Assembly: GCF_002575655.3 (NCBI RefSeq)
Contig: NC_053036.3
Coordinates: forward strand, 157,456,627-157,520,626
Direction of reading: 5' to 3'
DNA from: Aegilops tauschii subsp. strangulata
Taxonomy: Eukaryota > Streptophyta > Magnoliopsida > Poales > Poaceae
Length of the DNA stretch: 64,000 nucleotides
In this document: piece after piece, positions 1-11,289 of the stretch
Numbering within the stretch: position 1 is the stretch's first letter
Layout of the letters: each line of letters opens with the position of its first letter
The notes under the pieces: generated by a model
The model's database searches: none
What the model saw: only the letters and a program-made list of their open reading frames with translations
What the model was told of the DNA's origin: nothing
Position numbers and translations under genes: made by a program

Positions 1-622
1 GAGCAAGTCCTGCGCAGCCCCAACGCTGTTGGCCACGTCGCCGAGTGGAACATCGAGCTGCAGACCTTCCAGCTGGAGTTCCGCATCACTAGGGTCATCA
101 AGGGCGCAGCCCTGGCCGACTTCATGGCAAAGTGGACGGACCCATATGAGGAAGAACCTTACGAGGACAAATCCCTCCTGCCCGGGGACGAGGCGCCTGG
201 AGGCTGGGCCATGCACTTCGATGCTGCCTTCTCCTGGCAGGGCACGGGCTGGGGTTGTGCTCGCCAACAGGAGACAAGCTCTACTATGCCTTCCAGCTGT
301 GCTTCAAGTGCGATGACAAGGTCTCCAACAACATCGTGGAATATGAGGGCCTCATCGCTGGCCCCAAGGCCGCCTTTGCCCTGGGCATCAAGCGCCTCGC
401 TATCAAGGGCGACTCTCAGATCCTAATCAACTTCTCCAACAAAAGATACAAACCTAAGGATGAGCACATGGGATCCTACTTAGAAGAGGTACGTAAACTT
501 GAGAAACTTTTCCTTGGCTTGGAGCTACAGCACATCCCACGCAGTGGCAATAAGGAGGGCGGCGACATTGCCAAGTGGGCGTCCCGTCGCGAGCCCCAGT
601 GCCCAGCATCTTCGAGGAAAGG
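1..622 (+). pseudogene. Tat-A pol fragment: RNase H end plus archaeal-type RNase H
   Basis: This is the 3' part of a Ty3/gypsy polyprotein that starts before the window. The first frame reads through the end of the RT-linked RNase H (GAALADFMAKWTDP, about 109-150) into a second, archaeal-type RNase H. An extra RNase H of this kind marks the Tat/Retand lineage and degrades the RNA strand during reverse transcription. All four acidic positions can be seen: D in MHFDAAFSW, E in NNIVEYEGL, D in IKGDSQIL, and D in GGDIAKWAS near the end. The reading frame shifts by one near base 250, so the domain is split between two frames. The linker from about 610 to 910 is broken into short frames and is not recognisable. 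Lineage call is strong, family name not attempted. Confidence 0.8.
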
Positions 623-912
623 CTCCTCAAGCCATCAGCTGCACCACCTGTCGTTCACACAATGCTGCTTCATGAAGAATTCCCACTCGCACCGGCCACG
701 GGCACGCCAGACTGCGACCTGGCCTCAGGAGCCTGCCTGCTGTTGGCGATGGAGCCTCAAGCAGACAGCTGGGCTATGGAGTTCAAGGCTTACTTGCTCC
801 ACAGCACCCTCCCATAGGAGGATTCAGAAGCAGAGCACGTGGCCTGGCAAGCCACTGCGTACTGCTTGCAAGACGGCGAGTTATAACACAGGCGCCCCAA
901 TGGCGTCTCATT

Positions 913-1994
913 GTGGTGCTCTTAGAAGAAAAAGGGCGCGAGTTGCTCGGCGACATACATGGAGGAGACTATGGACACCACTCCTCGTCACGCACCCTCG
1001 CTGGCAAGGTATTTCGAAGCTGCTTCAATTGGCCCACCGTGCTCCACAACGCCACCGAGCTGGTCCAATCCCGCGAAGCCTGTCAGTTCCATGCCAAGCA
1101 AATCCACCAGCCAGAGCAGGGGCTCCGGACAATTCCCCTTTCATGGCCCTTCGTGGTCTGGGGGCTGGATATCCTGGGGTCATTCCCTCGCGCGGTTGAC
1201 GCTAACGCTACCTCTACGTCTCCATTGACAAGTTCACCAAGTGGGCAGAAGTCGAACATGTGCGCACCATCCTGGCGGGCTCGGCCGTCAAGTTCATCAA
1301 GGGCCTTGTGAGCTGGTTTGGCATCCCCAACCGCATCATCACTGACAATGGCTCCCAGTTCACGAGCGGCCTCTTCAAGTCTTACTGCGCCAGCCTCGGC
1401 ACAAAGATCTACTATGCCTCTGTGGCGCACCCGCGAAGCAATGGCCAGGACGAGTGTGCCAACGTTGAGGTCCTCATGGGCCTCAAGATGAGGAGCTTCA
1501 AGAAGAAGCTCAAAGCATGCGTCAGGGGATGGCTTGATGAGCTGTAGTCCGTGATGTGGTCCATCCGCACAACGGCAACCAAGCCCACTAGCAAGACCCC
1601 CTTCTTCTTCGTCTATGGAGCTGAGGCGGCCCTTGCCTCGGAGCTTAAGCACGGCTCCGTGCGAGTCCTTGCCTTCGATGAGGCGCATCAGGACGGCTCG
1701 TGGGAGGCCGACCTGCTACTCTTTGAGGAGGCATGCCGTCAAGCCGCTCTTTGCACCGCGAGCTACCAGCAGGCCTTGCATCGCGACATCTGCCCTCGTA
1801 CTCTCGAGGTCGGAGACCTCGTCCTATGCGGGATCCCCTCCAGAGAGGGACTCAACAAACTCTCACCCATGTGGGAAGGCCCTTTCAGGGTTGCTCATGT
1901 CTCCAGGCCAGGCACCGCCCGGCTGGAGACGGAGGACGGAGATCCTGTGCCTAACGCCTGGAACATCTAACACCTCCGCAAGTTCTACCCGTGA
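913..1994 (+). pseudogene. Tat-A integrase, degenerate
   Basis: Integrase inserts the cDNA of the element into the host genome. Order: zinc-binding N-terminus (HGGDYGHH then CQFHAKQ, 950-1105), catalytic core (first Asp in WGLDILGSF, second in ITDNGSQF, Glu in SNGQDECAN, 1165-1460), then the C-terminal region to NAWNI and HLRKFYP, with the final TGA at 1992-1994. The first Cys of the HHCC finger appears as Ser (VQSREACQ). A frameshift lies near 1190-1240. In-frame stops are present at the TAG after GWLDEL (about 1545) and the TAA after NAWNI (about 1968). Both fit a Gln codon changed by C to T. Not functional. Confidence 0.85.
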
Positions 1995-2034
1995 CCCTCA
2001 CGTGTACGAACGAAATGGGGTTGTACACGCCCCG

Positions 2035-2039
2035 GAGAC
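2035..2039. repeat. Target-site duplication gagac (left copy)
   Basis: The five bases gagac directly precede the TG of the left LTR and recur at 8452-8456 directly after the right LTR. This proves that 2040-8451 inserted as one unit into Tat-A. Confidence 0.93.
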
Positions 2040-3622
2040 TGATACATCTCCAACGTATCTATAATTTTTTATTGTTCCATGCTATTATATTATCAATCTT
2101 GGATGTTTTATAGTCATTTTATATCATTTTTTGGTACTAACCTATTAACATAGTGCCAAGTGCCAGTTGCTGTTTTCTGCATGTTTTTTACATCGCAGGA
2201 AATCAATATCAGACGGAGTCCAAATGCAACGAAACTTTGCGGAGATTTTTTATGGACCAGAAGACACATAATGGGCCCTGGTTGCGCCTGGGGGGTGCTC
2301 CGAGGAGAGCACAACCCACCAGGGCGCGCCAGGAGGCCTATGCGCACCCTGGTGGGTTGTGCCCACCTCGGGTGCCCCCCGGACCCCCTCTTTGATCTAT
2401 AAATACCCCAATATTCCCAAAACCCTACGTGAGTCGATGAAATGTTGATCCAGCCACCGCATTGTCCAGAAGCACCAGATCCAATCTAGATACCATCTCG
2501 GATGGGGTTCACCACCTCCATTGGTGCCTCTCCAATGATGCGTGAGTATTTCTTTGTAGACCTTCGGGTCCGTAATTAGTAGCTACATCGCTTCCTCTCT
2601 CTCGCTGAATTCTCAATACAATGGTCTCTTGGAGATCCATATGTTGTAACTCTTTTGTGGTGTGTTTGTTGGGATCTGATGAACTTTGAGTTTATGATCA
2701 GTTATATCTTTTTACATCCATGAAAGTATTTGAGTTTCTTTGATCTCTTTTATGCATGATCTCTTATAGCCCCGTATTTCTTCTCCGATATTTGGTTTTT
2801 TTTTGGCCAACTTGATCTATTTATCTTGCAATGGGAAGAGGTGCTTTGTAGTGGGTTCGATCTTACGGTGCTTGATCCCAGTGACAGAAGAAGAACCGAC
2901 ACGTATGTATCGTTGCTACTAAGGATAAGACAATGGGGTCTATCTCTACATAGATAGATCTTGTCTACATCATGTCATCATTCTTATTGCATTACTCCGT
3001 TTCTCCATGAACTTAATACACTAGATGCATGCTGGACAGCGGTCAATGTGTGGAGTAATAGTAGTAGATGCACGCAGGAGTCGGTCTACTAATCTTGGAA
3101 GTGATGCCTATGTAATGATCATTGCCTGGATATCGTCATGATTATTTGAAGTTCTATCAATTGCCCAACAGTAATTGGTCCACCCACCGTTTGCTATTTT
3201 CTCGAGAGAAGCCACTAGTGAAACCTACGGCCCCGGGTCTCTTTCTCATATATTTGCCTTTGCGGTCTACTTTTCCTTTGCATTTATTTTCAGATCTGTT
3301 AAACCAAAAATACAAAAATACCTTGCTGCAATTTATTCTTATTTATTTTATTTGGCGTTCAATCTATCAATCTACAACAATTTTATCTCACGTCCGTTTG
3401 CCTATCTTGAGGCACCTTACCCGGAAGGGATTGACAACCCCTTTAACACGTAGGGTTGCGAGGATTTGTTATCTGTGTGCAGGGGCTGTTTATGTTGTGT
3501 TGCTTGGTTCTCCTACTGGTTCTGTAACCTTGGTTTCATATCTGAGGGAAATACCTACCGCCGCTGTGCTGCATCATCCCTTCCTCTTTGGGGAAATACC
3601 GACGTAGCTTCAAGCGGCATCA
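2040..3622 (+). repeat. 5' LTR of gag-only Athila-like element
   Basis: It starts TGATACATCTCC and ends GGCATCA. The best TATA box is tctataaata at 2396-2405, about 360 bases in, and the transcription start should follow it. Alignment with 6863-8451 is continuous with scattered substitutions and small indels. The ORFs seen within it (for example around 3122-3607) are not conserved as protein and are treated as chance. Confidence 0.92.
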
Positions 3623-3633
3623 AAAGGAATTTC

Positions 3634-3651
3634 TGGCGTCGTTGCCAGGGA
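3634..3651 (+). promoter_or_regulatory. Primer binding site, tRNA-Asp type
   Basis: tggcgtcgttgccaggga lies 11 bases after the LTR end. It matches the complement of the plant tRNA-Asp 3' end (TGGCGCCGTTGCCGGGGA) except at two positions. The intact version occurs at 9443-9460. Confidence 0.82.
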
Positions 3652-3812
3652 GGATCTTCAACATATACCAGGTTCCTAATCACAAATCTCATCTCCTCGC
3701 AATTTACATTATTTGCCATTTGCCTCTCGTCTTCCTCTCCCCCACTTCACAAAAATTTGCCGTTTTATTCGCCCTTCTTTTTTGTTTGTCGTTCTCTAGC
3801 TTTCCAGTCTTG

Positions 3813-4376
3813 ATGGCTAGCGTTCCTACCCCTCCTTTGTCACCAGATTTTGAAGTTCTTTACTTCAAGCAAAGACAAGGAGAAAATTTGAAAGATGCGT
3901 GGTAAAGGCTTATGGAATCGTATCGTATTTCCAATTTAAAGGGGGACACTAAGGTTTTGCTTCGTAATTTTTACATAGGATTGGCTTTGCATCATAGACA
4001 ACTTCTAGATTTTGCCGCTAAAGGAAATTTTATTAAGTTTGATGCCAATGCTTCCTATGAAATTTTAGAAGGAATTTTGGGAATTCCACCTCAAAAGAAG
4101 GAGTTTTCTTTCACCCCTGAGGGAGCTCAAATGTTGGACAAACTTGGTGATTTGCATAAACATATGGTTGAAATACAGAAATATAATGAACCCCTCAAAC
4201 ACCTCAATGGTAGTATCAATCGCATGAATACCCTGATTACTCTTTGCAACAAGCGATTGGATATTTTGGATCTTAAGATGGTTTCTTTCCCGAAGAATTT
4301 AGGGAAGCGTAAAAAGCCTCCCGGGTTTGAGAAAACCCTTACAAAAGTTGCCAAAACTTTGGAAGACAAAACTTAG
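3813..4376 (+). pseudogene. Athila-type gag-like protein, one nonsense codon
   Basis: The start is the ATG of MASVPTPPLSPDFEVL at 3813. The frame stays open to the TAG at 4374-4376 except for a single TAA at 3903-3905 (KDAW-stop-RLMESYR), giving about 187 codons. The segment MESYRISNLKGDTKVLLRNF to GILGIPPQKKEF resembles the capsid-like region of Athila gag proteins of grasses. The C-terminal half (LHKHMVEIQKYNEPLKHL to the Lys-rich end) looks helical, possibly coiled-coil. No zinc knuckle is seen. Gag forms the particle in which reverse transcription takes place. As the only protein of the element, it may have supplied packaging in cis while the enzymes came in trans (inference). Confidence 0.78.
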
Positions 4377-6848
4377 ATCCTTGCTTTATGCCTAACTAAG
4401 GGTGTAAAACTATAGCGCTTGTTGGGAGGCAACCCAATGAATACAATTTATTTTTGCTTTTTGCTTTCTGTTCTTGTGTGTTTGCACAATTATGCTACGA
4501 TTATGATTGTGTTTTTTGTGTGTTAATTAGTGTTTGTGCCAAGTAAAGCCTTTAGGATCTTCTTGGGTGACAGTTGTTTGATCTTGCTGAAAAACAGGAA
4601 CTTTTGCGCTCACGAAAATAATTCTCATTTTTAAAAAGAGCGTGATAAAATACCAATTCTTTTTGCAGAAGATTAATATACAAATTACCCAGTTCTTCCT
4701 AATTTTTCAGAATTTTTGGAGTTCCAGAAGTATTCGAACAAATCAGATTGCTACAGACTATTCTGTTTTGACAGATTCTGTTTTCTTTGCCTTGTGTGCT
4801 TATTTTGATGGCTCTATGGTTTTATTTGATGAGTTTTTGCCATAGAAAAGTTGGAATACAGTAGATATAATGCAAAAACAAAATATGAGTTGGTTTTACA
4901 CATCACTTATAGTAGTGATTTATTTTTCTTACACTAACGGATCTCACGAAGGTTTTGTTGAGTTTTGTGTGATTGAAGTTTCAAGTTTTGGGTTATCTTA
5001 CGATGGATGAAGGAATAAGGAGTAGAAGAGCCTAATCTTGGGGATGCCCCAGTATCCCAAGCTATTATCCAAAAATGAGCAACCAACTAAGCTTGGGGAT
5101 GCCCCCGAGTGGCATCCCCTCTTTCTTCTAACGACCATCGGTATTTTACTCGAAGCTATATTTTCATTCGTCACATACTATGTGTTTTGCTTGGAGCGTC
5201 TCGTATGACATGAGTCTTTGCTTGTTTTATTTTGTGTTTTAAGTCTTGATCCCTTGCTGGACACACCTATTTGAGAGTACCTTAATTATGTCATGACTTG
5301 TTAGAATTGCTCTCTATGCTTCACTTAATTTTTTATGAGCTATGGACTTGCTCTAGTGCTTCACTTATATCTTTTTGAGCACGATGTGCGTTAGTATTTT
5401 TGAAGAAATGCTCTCTTGGTTCACTTAGATTTATTTGAGAGTTAGTAAAATATTCATGAAATTCTCTCTTGCTTCACTTAAATTAATTTGAGAGAAAGAA
5501 AAAATTATGCTCATGATCTTCACTTATATTTGTTTGAGCTTATGAAAAGCAACACATGAAAATTAGTCCCAAAGTGATAGATATCCAAGAAGGATACAAC
5601 AAAAACTTTCATGAAGATCATTGGACAAAATAAACTAGATTCTTAGTAATAGTTTTGAGATATGATGATGTGATATGTGAGTTATGTTGATGAGTAATTA
5701 TGCTTTAGTAAGAATATTGGTCTTAAGGTTTGTGATTCCCTATGCAAGCACGAAAGTCAATAGTCATGCAATGAAACTGTATCCTACTTGTGGTGCATTA
5801 TTCAATGTTAATTATGCTTAATGCTTGCTTATGAGATTATTCGTTTCTTGGTTGGTCGCTTCTCAATCTTTTGCTAGCCTTCATTTTGCACTAAGTATGA
5901 TCTCTACTTGTCCATCCAAAATCCTTTAAACCATTTTTGCCACATGAGTCCACAATATCTACCTATATGCGGTATTCTTTTGCCGTTCTAAGCAAATTTG
6001 CATGTGCCATCTCTAATTTTCAAAATAAACTTCTCTTTTGTGTGTTCGTTTCGCTCGCGGAGCGGTGAGGGGTGGCTAATATTTTCCATGTTGGATGTGT
6101 TATTCTCACGATGAGTGTTTATTCACTTGTCGTTGCACGAGAGTAAGGCAAAGGTTTTAGGGATGCCCAGTCCCGAAATGAAAAATGAATTTACTTTATG
6201 TTGTCAAATAATAAATTCCTTGGAAAGTATTAGTATGGAGGGCAACCATGGATACGGCTAGCCATGGAAAGTGAAAGTATGGTGGAAAAAGGAATAAACT
6301 TTATTTTCTGTTTGGGAACCGCCTATGATATATCTACCATGGAAAGTGTTGGGAACTCTAAGTCATTTTCATTGGTGGGATGGATACACCTCCCAAAATG
6401 TTTTTTATCTCTAAGTTTTCCGCTTTGAGCTCTGGCACCTCTACAAATCCCTACTTCCCTCTGCGAAGGGCATTTCTTTAACTTTATGCAATTTTTATTT
6501 TGAATTTGAGTCTCCATCTTCTCTCATAAAAGCACCAACTAGGAGGCAATATGATCGTACTTAAGTATTGGGTGTAGCTAATATGCGAGTGCTTCATGAA
6601 TGGATCAATGGTTGAGCATGATGGGCTAGGGATAACTTATTTCAGCGTTGATATTTGAAAGATATGGTTGCTTGTTGATATGCTTGAGTATTTAAATTAT
6701 CATGTCAAAACTAGACTATTGCTTTGAATCACATAAAAGTCCAAATGTCCATGCTATAAAGAAAAGAATATGATATGACATGTTAGGCAGCATTCCACAT
6801 CAAAAATTCTGTTTTTATCACTTACCTACTCGAGGACGAGTAGGAGTT
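4377..6848 (+). other. Non-coding internal region of gag-only Athila-like element
   Basis: About 2.5 kb between gag and the right LTR with no supportable protein. It contains short phrases such as cttggggatgcccc at 5036 and 5092, common in the spacer after Athila coding regions. It also holds a run of five similar stem-loops (5309-5539). Several pol domains would normally lie in this position and are absent. Confidence 0.75.
5309..5539 (+). repeat. Five tandem stem-loop units with a TTCACTTA loop
   Basis: Units lie at 5309-5340, 5350-5380, 5411-5441, 5464-5494 and 5509-5539, spaced 41-61 bases apart. Each has a short stem (GCTC/GAGC in units 1, 2 and 5; CTCTC/GAGAG in units 3 and 4) enclosing a loop of about 21-24 bases with ttcactta near its 5' side. 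Both sides of the stem change together between units 2 or 5 and unit 4. This suggests selection on RNA structure rather than simple decay. Confidence 0.65.
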
Positions 6849-6862
6849 AAGCTTGGGGACGT
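6849..6862 (+). promoter_or_regulatory. Polypurine tract of gag-only Athila-like element
   Basis: The sequence aagcttggggacgt lies immediately before the right LTR, the position expected for the plus-strand primer. Its purine run is short, as is usual for Athila elements. Confidence 0.6.
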
Positions 6863-8451
6863 TGCTACATCTCCAACGTATCTATAATTTTTGATAGTTC
6901 CATGCTGTTATATTATCGATCTTGGATGTTTTATAATCATTTTATAGTCATTTTATATCATTTTTTGGTACTAACCTATTGACATAGTGCCAAGTGCCAG
7001 TTGCTGTTCTTTGCATGTTTTTTACATCGTAGTAAATCAATATCAGACGGAGTCCAAATGCAACGAAACTTCATGGAGATTTTTTATGGACCATAAGACA
7101 CATAATGGGCCCTGGCGCTTGGGGGTGCTCCGAGGAGAGCACAACCCACCAGGGCGCGCCAGGAGGCCCAGGCACACCCTGGTGGGTTGTGCTCACCTCG
7201 GGTGCCCCAGACCGCCTCTTTGATCTATAAATACCTCAATATTCCCAAAACCCTAGGGGAGTCGGTGAAATATTGATCCAGCCGCCGCAGAGTCCAGAAC
7301 AACCAGATCCAATCTAGACACCATCTCGAATGGGGTTCACCAACTCCATTGGTGCCTCTCTGATGATGCGTGAGTAGTTCTTTGCAGACCTTCAGGTCCG
7401 TAATTAGTAGCTAGATGCCTTCCTCTCTCTCGCTGAATTCTCAATACAATGGTCTCTTGGAGATCCATATGATGTAACTCTTTTTGCGGTGTGTTTGTTG
7501 GGATCTGATGAACTTTAAGTTTATGATCAGTTATATCTTTTTATATCCATGAAAGTATTTGAGTTTCTTTGATCACTTTTATGCATGATCTCTTATAGCC
7601 TCGTATTTCTTCTCCGATATTTTGGTTTTGTTTGGCCAACTTGATCTATTTATCTTGCAATGAGAAGATGTGCTTTGTAGTGGGTTCGATCTTATGATGC
7701 TTGATCCCAGTGACAGAAGGGGAACCGACACGTATGTATCGTTACTACTAAGGATAAAACGATGGGGTCTATCTCTACATAGATAGATCTTGTCTACATC
7801 ATGTCATCGTTCTTATTGCATTACCCCATTTCTCCATGACCTTAATACAGTAGATGCATGCTGGATAGCGGTCGATGTGTGGAGTAATAGTAGTAGATGC
7901 AGGCAGGAGTCGGTCTACTAATCTTGGACGTGATGCCTATGTAATGATCATTGCCTGGATATCGTCATGATTATTTGAAGTTCTATCGATTGCCCAACAG
8001 TAATTTGTTCACCCACCATTTGCTAGTTTTCTCGAGAGAAGTCACTAGTGAAACCTACGGCCCCGGGGTCTCTTTCTCATATATTTTCCTTTGCGATCTA
8101 CTTTTCCTTTGCATTTATTTTCAGATCTATTAAACCAAAAATACAAAAATACCTTGCTGCAATTTATTCTTATTTATTTTATTTGGCATTCGATCTATCA
8201 ATCTACTACAATTTATCTCACATCTGTTTGCCTATCTTGGGGCGCCGTACCCGGAAGGGATTGACAACCCCTTTAACACGTCGGGTTGCAAGGATTGTTA
8301 TCTATGTGCAGGGGCTGTTTACATTGTTTTTCTTGGTTCTCCTACTGGTTTGATAGCCTTGGTTTCATATCTGACGGAAATACCTACCGCCGCTGTGCTG
8401 CACCATCCCTTCCTCTTTGGGGAAATACCGACGTAGCTTCAAGTGACATTA
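6863..8451 (+). repeat. 3' LTR of gag-only Athila-like element
   Basis: It starts TGCTACATCTCC and ends at gacatta, so the terminal CA has decayed to TA. It aligns end to end with 2040-3622. The TATA box is at 7223-7232. The gagac duplication follows at 8452-8456. Confidence 0.92.
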
Positions 8452-8456
8452 GAGAC

Positions 8457-8784
8457 TCTCAATGCGTTCGCCTGACGGGCACGCGAGACCTCTCGCCCAC
8501 TCCCAAGTGGAAGCCCCATGCTTCGTGCAGGCAGAACGATCGAGCCGCGATCATACCCACACCCCGATGGAAGCCCCATGCTTCGTGCTGGCAGAACAAT
8601 CATTTGAGGGCGCCCCATGGGCTGCACCAACCTCAAGCTGACCCGTGCCGGACACGACAACCCTTCTTTTTCTCTTTTGGATGGGTATCTGAGGGCGCCC
8701 CATTGGATGCACCAACCTCAATCTGACCTGTGCTGGACACGGCAGCCGCATCTCTTTTTGCTTGTGTAATGGAATTTGTTATCG
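8457..8784 (+). mobile_element. Tat-A 3' tail, continued after the nested insertion
   Basis: This is the sequence that followed base 2039 before the gag-only Athila inserted. It is non-coding and contains two local duplications: a unit around gatggaagccccatgcttcg at about 8510 and 8568, and a unit of roughly 58 bases beginning tgagggcgcccca at about 8605 and 8690. It ends abruptly where the truncated LTR of Athila-B begins, without an LTR of its own. Confidence 0.72.
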
Positions 8785-9431
8785 TATGTTGTTGTTTCCC
8801 TTAGTGGTGTTATGTGAACATTGACTACATGACACTTCACCATATTTGAGCCTAAGGGAAAGCATTGTGGAGTAGTTATTAGATGATGGCTTGCTAGAGT
8901 GACAGACTCTTAAACCCTAGTTTATGCGCTATTCTGTAAGGGACTGATTTGGATCCATATGTTTCATGCTATGGTTAGATTATTCTTAATTTTTCTTTGG
9001 TAGTTTCGGATGCTTGCGAGAGGGGTAATCACAAGTGGGAGGTTTGTTTAAGTAAGAATAGCACCCAAGCACTGATCCACCCACATATAAAATTATCAAA
9101 GTAACGAACGTGAATCAAACAAACATGATGATAGTGAACAGATGAAATTCCCGTGTGCCCTCAAGAACGCTTTGCTTATTATAAGAGACCTTTCTGGCTT
9201 GTCCTTTGCTAAAAATAGAATTGGGCTACCATGCTGAACCTTTGTTAGCGTTACTATTAGTTGCCCGTTGCAAATTACCTTGCTATCAAACTATTTCTTA
9301 CCGACAATTTCAGTGCGTGCAGAAATACCTTGCTGAAAACTGCTTGTGATTTCCTTCTGCTCCTCGTTGGGTTCGATAGTCTTACTTATAGAAAAGGACT
9401 ACGATTGATCCCCTATACTAGTGGGTCATCA
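8785..9431 (+). repeat. 5' LTR of Athila-B, lacking its first ~836 bases
   Basis: From tatgttgttgtttccc to gtgggtcatca, it aligns with 47565-48213 of the intact 3' LTR. The missing part includes the promoter region and TATA box, so this copy could not have been transcribed from its own 5' LTR after the deletion. Confidence 0.9.
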
Positions 9432-9442
9432 AGGCTCTTTTC

Positions 9443-9460
9443 TGGCGCCGTTGCCGGGGA
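9443..9460 (+). promoter_or_regulatory. Primer binding site, tRNA-Asp type, perfect
   Basis: tggcgccgttgccgggga is an exact 18-base complement of the plant tRNA-Asp 3' end including CCA. It starts 11 bases after the LTR end. Confidence 0.88.
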
Positions 9461-9537
9461 GTGAAGCGCCTTTGATAAGTGGAATTTGGTAAGGAAACAT
9501 TTATATTGTGTGCTGAAATTTACTGTCACTTGCTGCT

Positions 9538-10673
9538 ATGGAAAACCATCCTTTGAGGGGTTTGTTTGGGGTATCTTCACCTCGATCGGAGGCACAAAGA
9601 GTTGCTCCTCAACCTACTTGACCTACTGAAAATATTTATTTTGAGATTCCTTCGGCTATGATAGAGAAACTGCTAGCTAATCCTTATGCAGGAGATGGAA
9701 CACTACATCCCGTTATGCACCTAATCTATATGTGGATGAAGTTTGTGGATTATTTAAGCTTGCAGGTTAACCCGGAGATGAAGTTAAGAAGAAGTTTTTC
9801 CCTTTATCTTTGAAGGGAAAGGCATTGACATGGTATAGGCTATGTGATGATACTAGAGCTTGGGATTGGAACCGATTGAGATTGGAATTTCATCAAAAGT
9901 TTTATCCTATGCATCTGGTTCATCATGATCAAAATTATATATATAATTTTAGGCCTTGTGAATGAGAAAGAATCTCTCAAGCTTGGGGGAGGCTTAAATA
10001 CATGATGTATACATGCCCCAATCATGATCTCCCTAAATAAATTATCTTATAGAATTTTTATGCATGACTTTCTCATGATGACCAAACCATGCTCGATTCT
10101 TCTTCGACTGGCTGTTTCATGAAGAGGACTATTGAATTCAGATGGGATCTTCTGGAAAGAATTAAATGAAACTCTGAATATTTGGAACTCGACAAAGGTA
10201 ATGAGTCAGGTATAATGCTTAAGTTCGATTGTATTAAATCTTTTATGGATACCGAAGCTTTTCATAAGTTTAGCACTAAATATGGACTTGACTCTGAGAT
10301 AGCAGCTTCTTTTTGTGAATCTTTTGCTACTCATGTTGAAATATCATCCCCCTATTAAATAAAAGATTGAGGAGCCCATTATAGTTAAAGATGAAACTAT
10401 CATTTACAATGGTGATTCAGTTGTTCCTACTGCTTTTATTGAAAACCCACCTTTCCCTATTAGGATAAAGGAACATGCTAATGTTTCAACCGTGGTTAAC
10501 AAAAGTAATATTAGAGCACCTAGACCCTCTGAACAAATTAAAGTTGAACCTCATGTTTCTAGGGTTAAAGATATCTTGGTCGATAATATAGATGGGATGT
10601 TATTTACTTTTGTGGTGAAGCTGCTAGAATTGCTAAGCCCGATGATAAAGATAAGAATAAACCTATTGTTGGC
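9538..10673 (+). pseudogene. Athila-B gag, degenerate
   Basis: It begins at the ATG of MENHPLRGLFGVSSPRSEAQ (9538). Pieces of a gag protein can be followed through several frames with many stops up to a segment beginning EEPIIVKDETIIYNG (about 10369) and KVEPHVSRVKDIL. Stops and frameshifts are frequent between 9620 and 10360. No zinc knuckle is clear. Role: structural particle protein of the retrotransposon. Confidence 0.72.
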
Positions 10674-10980
10674 ATGCCTGTTGTCTCAGTTAAGATAGGA
10701 CATCATTGTTATCATGGCTTATGTGATTTGGGTGCTAGTGTGAGTGCTATTTCGTTTACCTTATCTCAAGGAATTATGAATGATATTGCTCCTGTTGAAA
10801 TAGAAAATATTGACATTACTATTAAGCTTGCAAATAGAGATACTATTACACCACTTGGGATTGTTAGAGATATTGAAGTCTTGTGTGAAAAAATAAAATA
10901 ACCTACTGATTTTCTAGTTCTTGGTTCTCCGCAAGATGATTTTTTGTCCCATAATATTTGGTACACCTTTCTTGCACACT
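10674..10980 (+). pseudogene. Athila-B aspartic protease
   Basis: MPVVSVKIGHHCYHGLCDLGASVSAISFTL contains the retropepsin active-site phrase in its Athila form, D-L-G-A-S, at about 10728-10742. The frame stays open to a TAA at 10899-10901, and recognisable sequence (PTDFLVLGSPQDD) continues after it. The protease would cut the gag-pol polyprotein. A frameshift near 10615 separates it from gag. Confidence 0.78.
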
Positions 10981-11289
10981 GTTAATGTTAAGATCGATTG
11001 TGCTAAAGAAATTGTCAGCATTAACTTTGGTGATATTTCTCGTGAGTTTATTTTTTCTAAGTTTCGTAGATAACCCCATGATAAAGAATTGCAAAGGATG
11101 AAATTATTGGTCTTGCTTCTATTGCCGTACCTCCTACTGATCCTTTAGAATAATATTTGCTAGACCATGAAAATGATATGCATATGAATGAAAGAAATGA
11201 AATAGATAAGATGTTCTTTGATCAACCACCTATCCTGAAACATAATTTACCTGTTGAAACTCTTGGGGGTCCTCCTCCACCTAAAGGTG

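Larger units (their letters stand above)
2040..8451 (+). mobile_element. Complete gag-only Athila-like LTR retrotransposon (6412 bp)
   Basis: The element has two LTRs of about 1.59 kb, a tRNA-Asp-type primer site, one gag-like gene, a purine tract and a gagac duplication on both sides. It carries no protease, RT, RNase H or integrase, so it is non-autonomous. Presumably it was moved by the enzymes of a related Athila element such as the one beginning at 8785, which uses the same kind of primer site. It is nested in the 3' tail of Tat-A. LTR and gag resemble the large Triticeae Athila groups; I do not assign a family name. Confidence 0.92.

Noticed and set aside
3122..3607. 161-codon frame inside the LTR at 2040-3622
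   Set aside because: The matching part of the second LTR (7951-8353) breaks the frame, so it is not maintained as protein.
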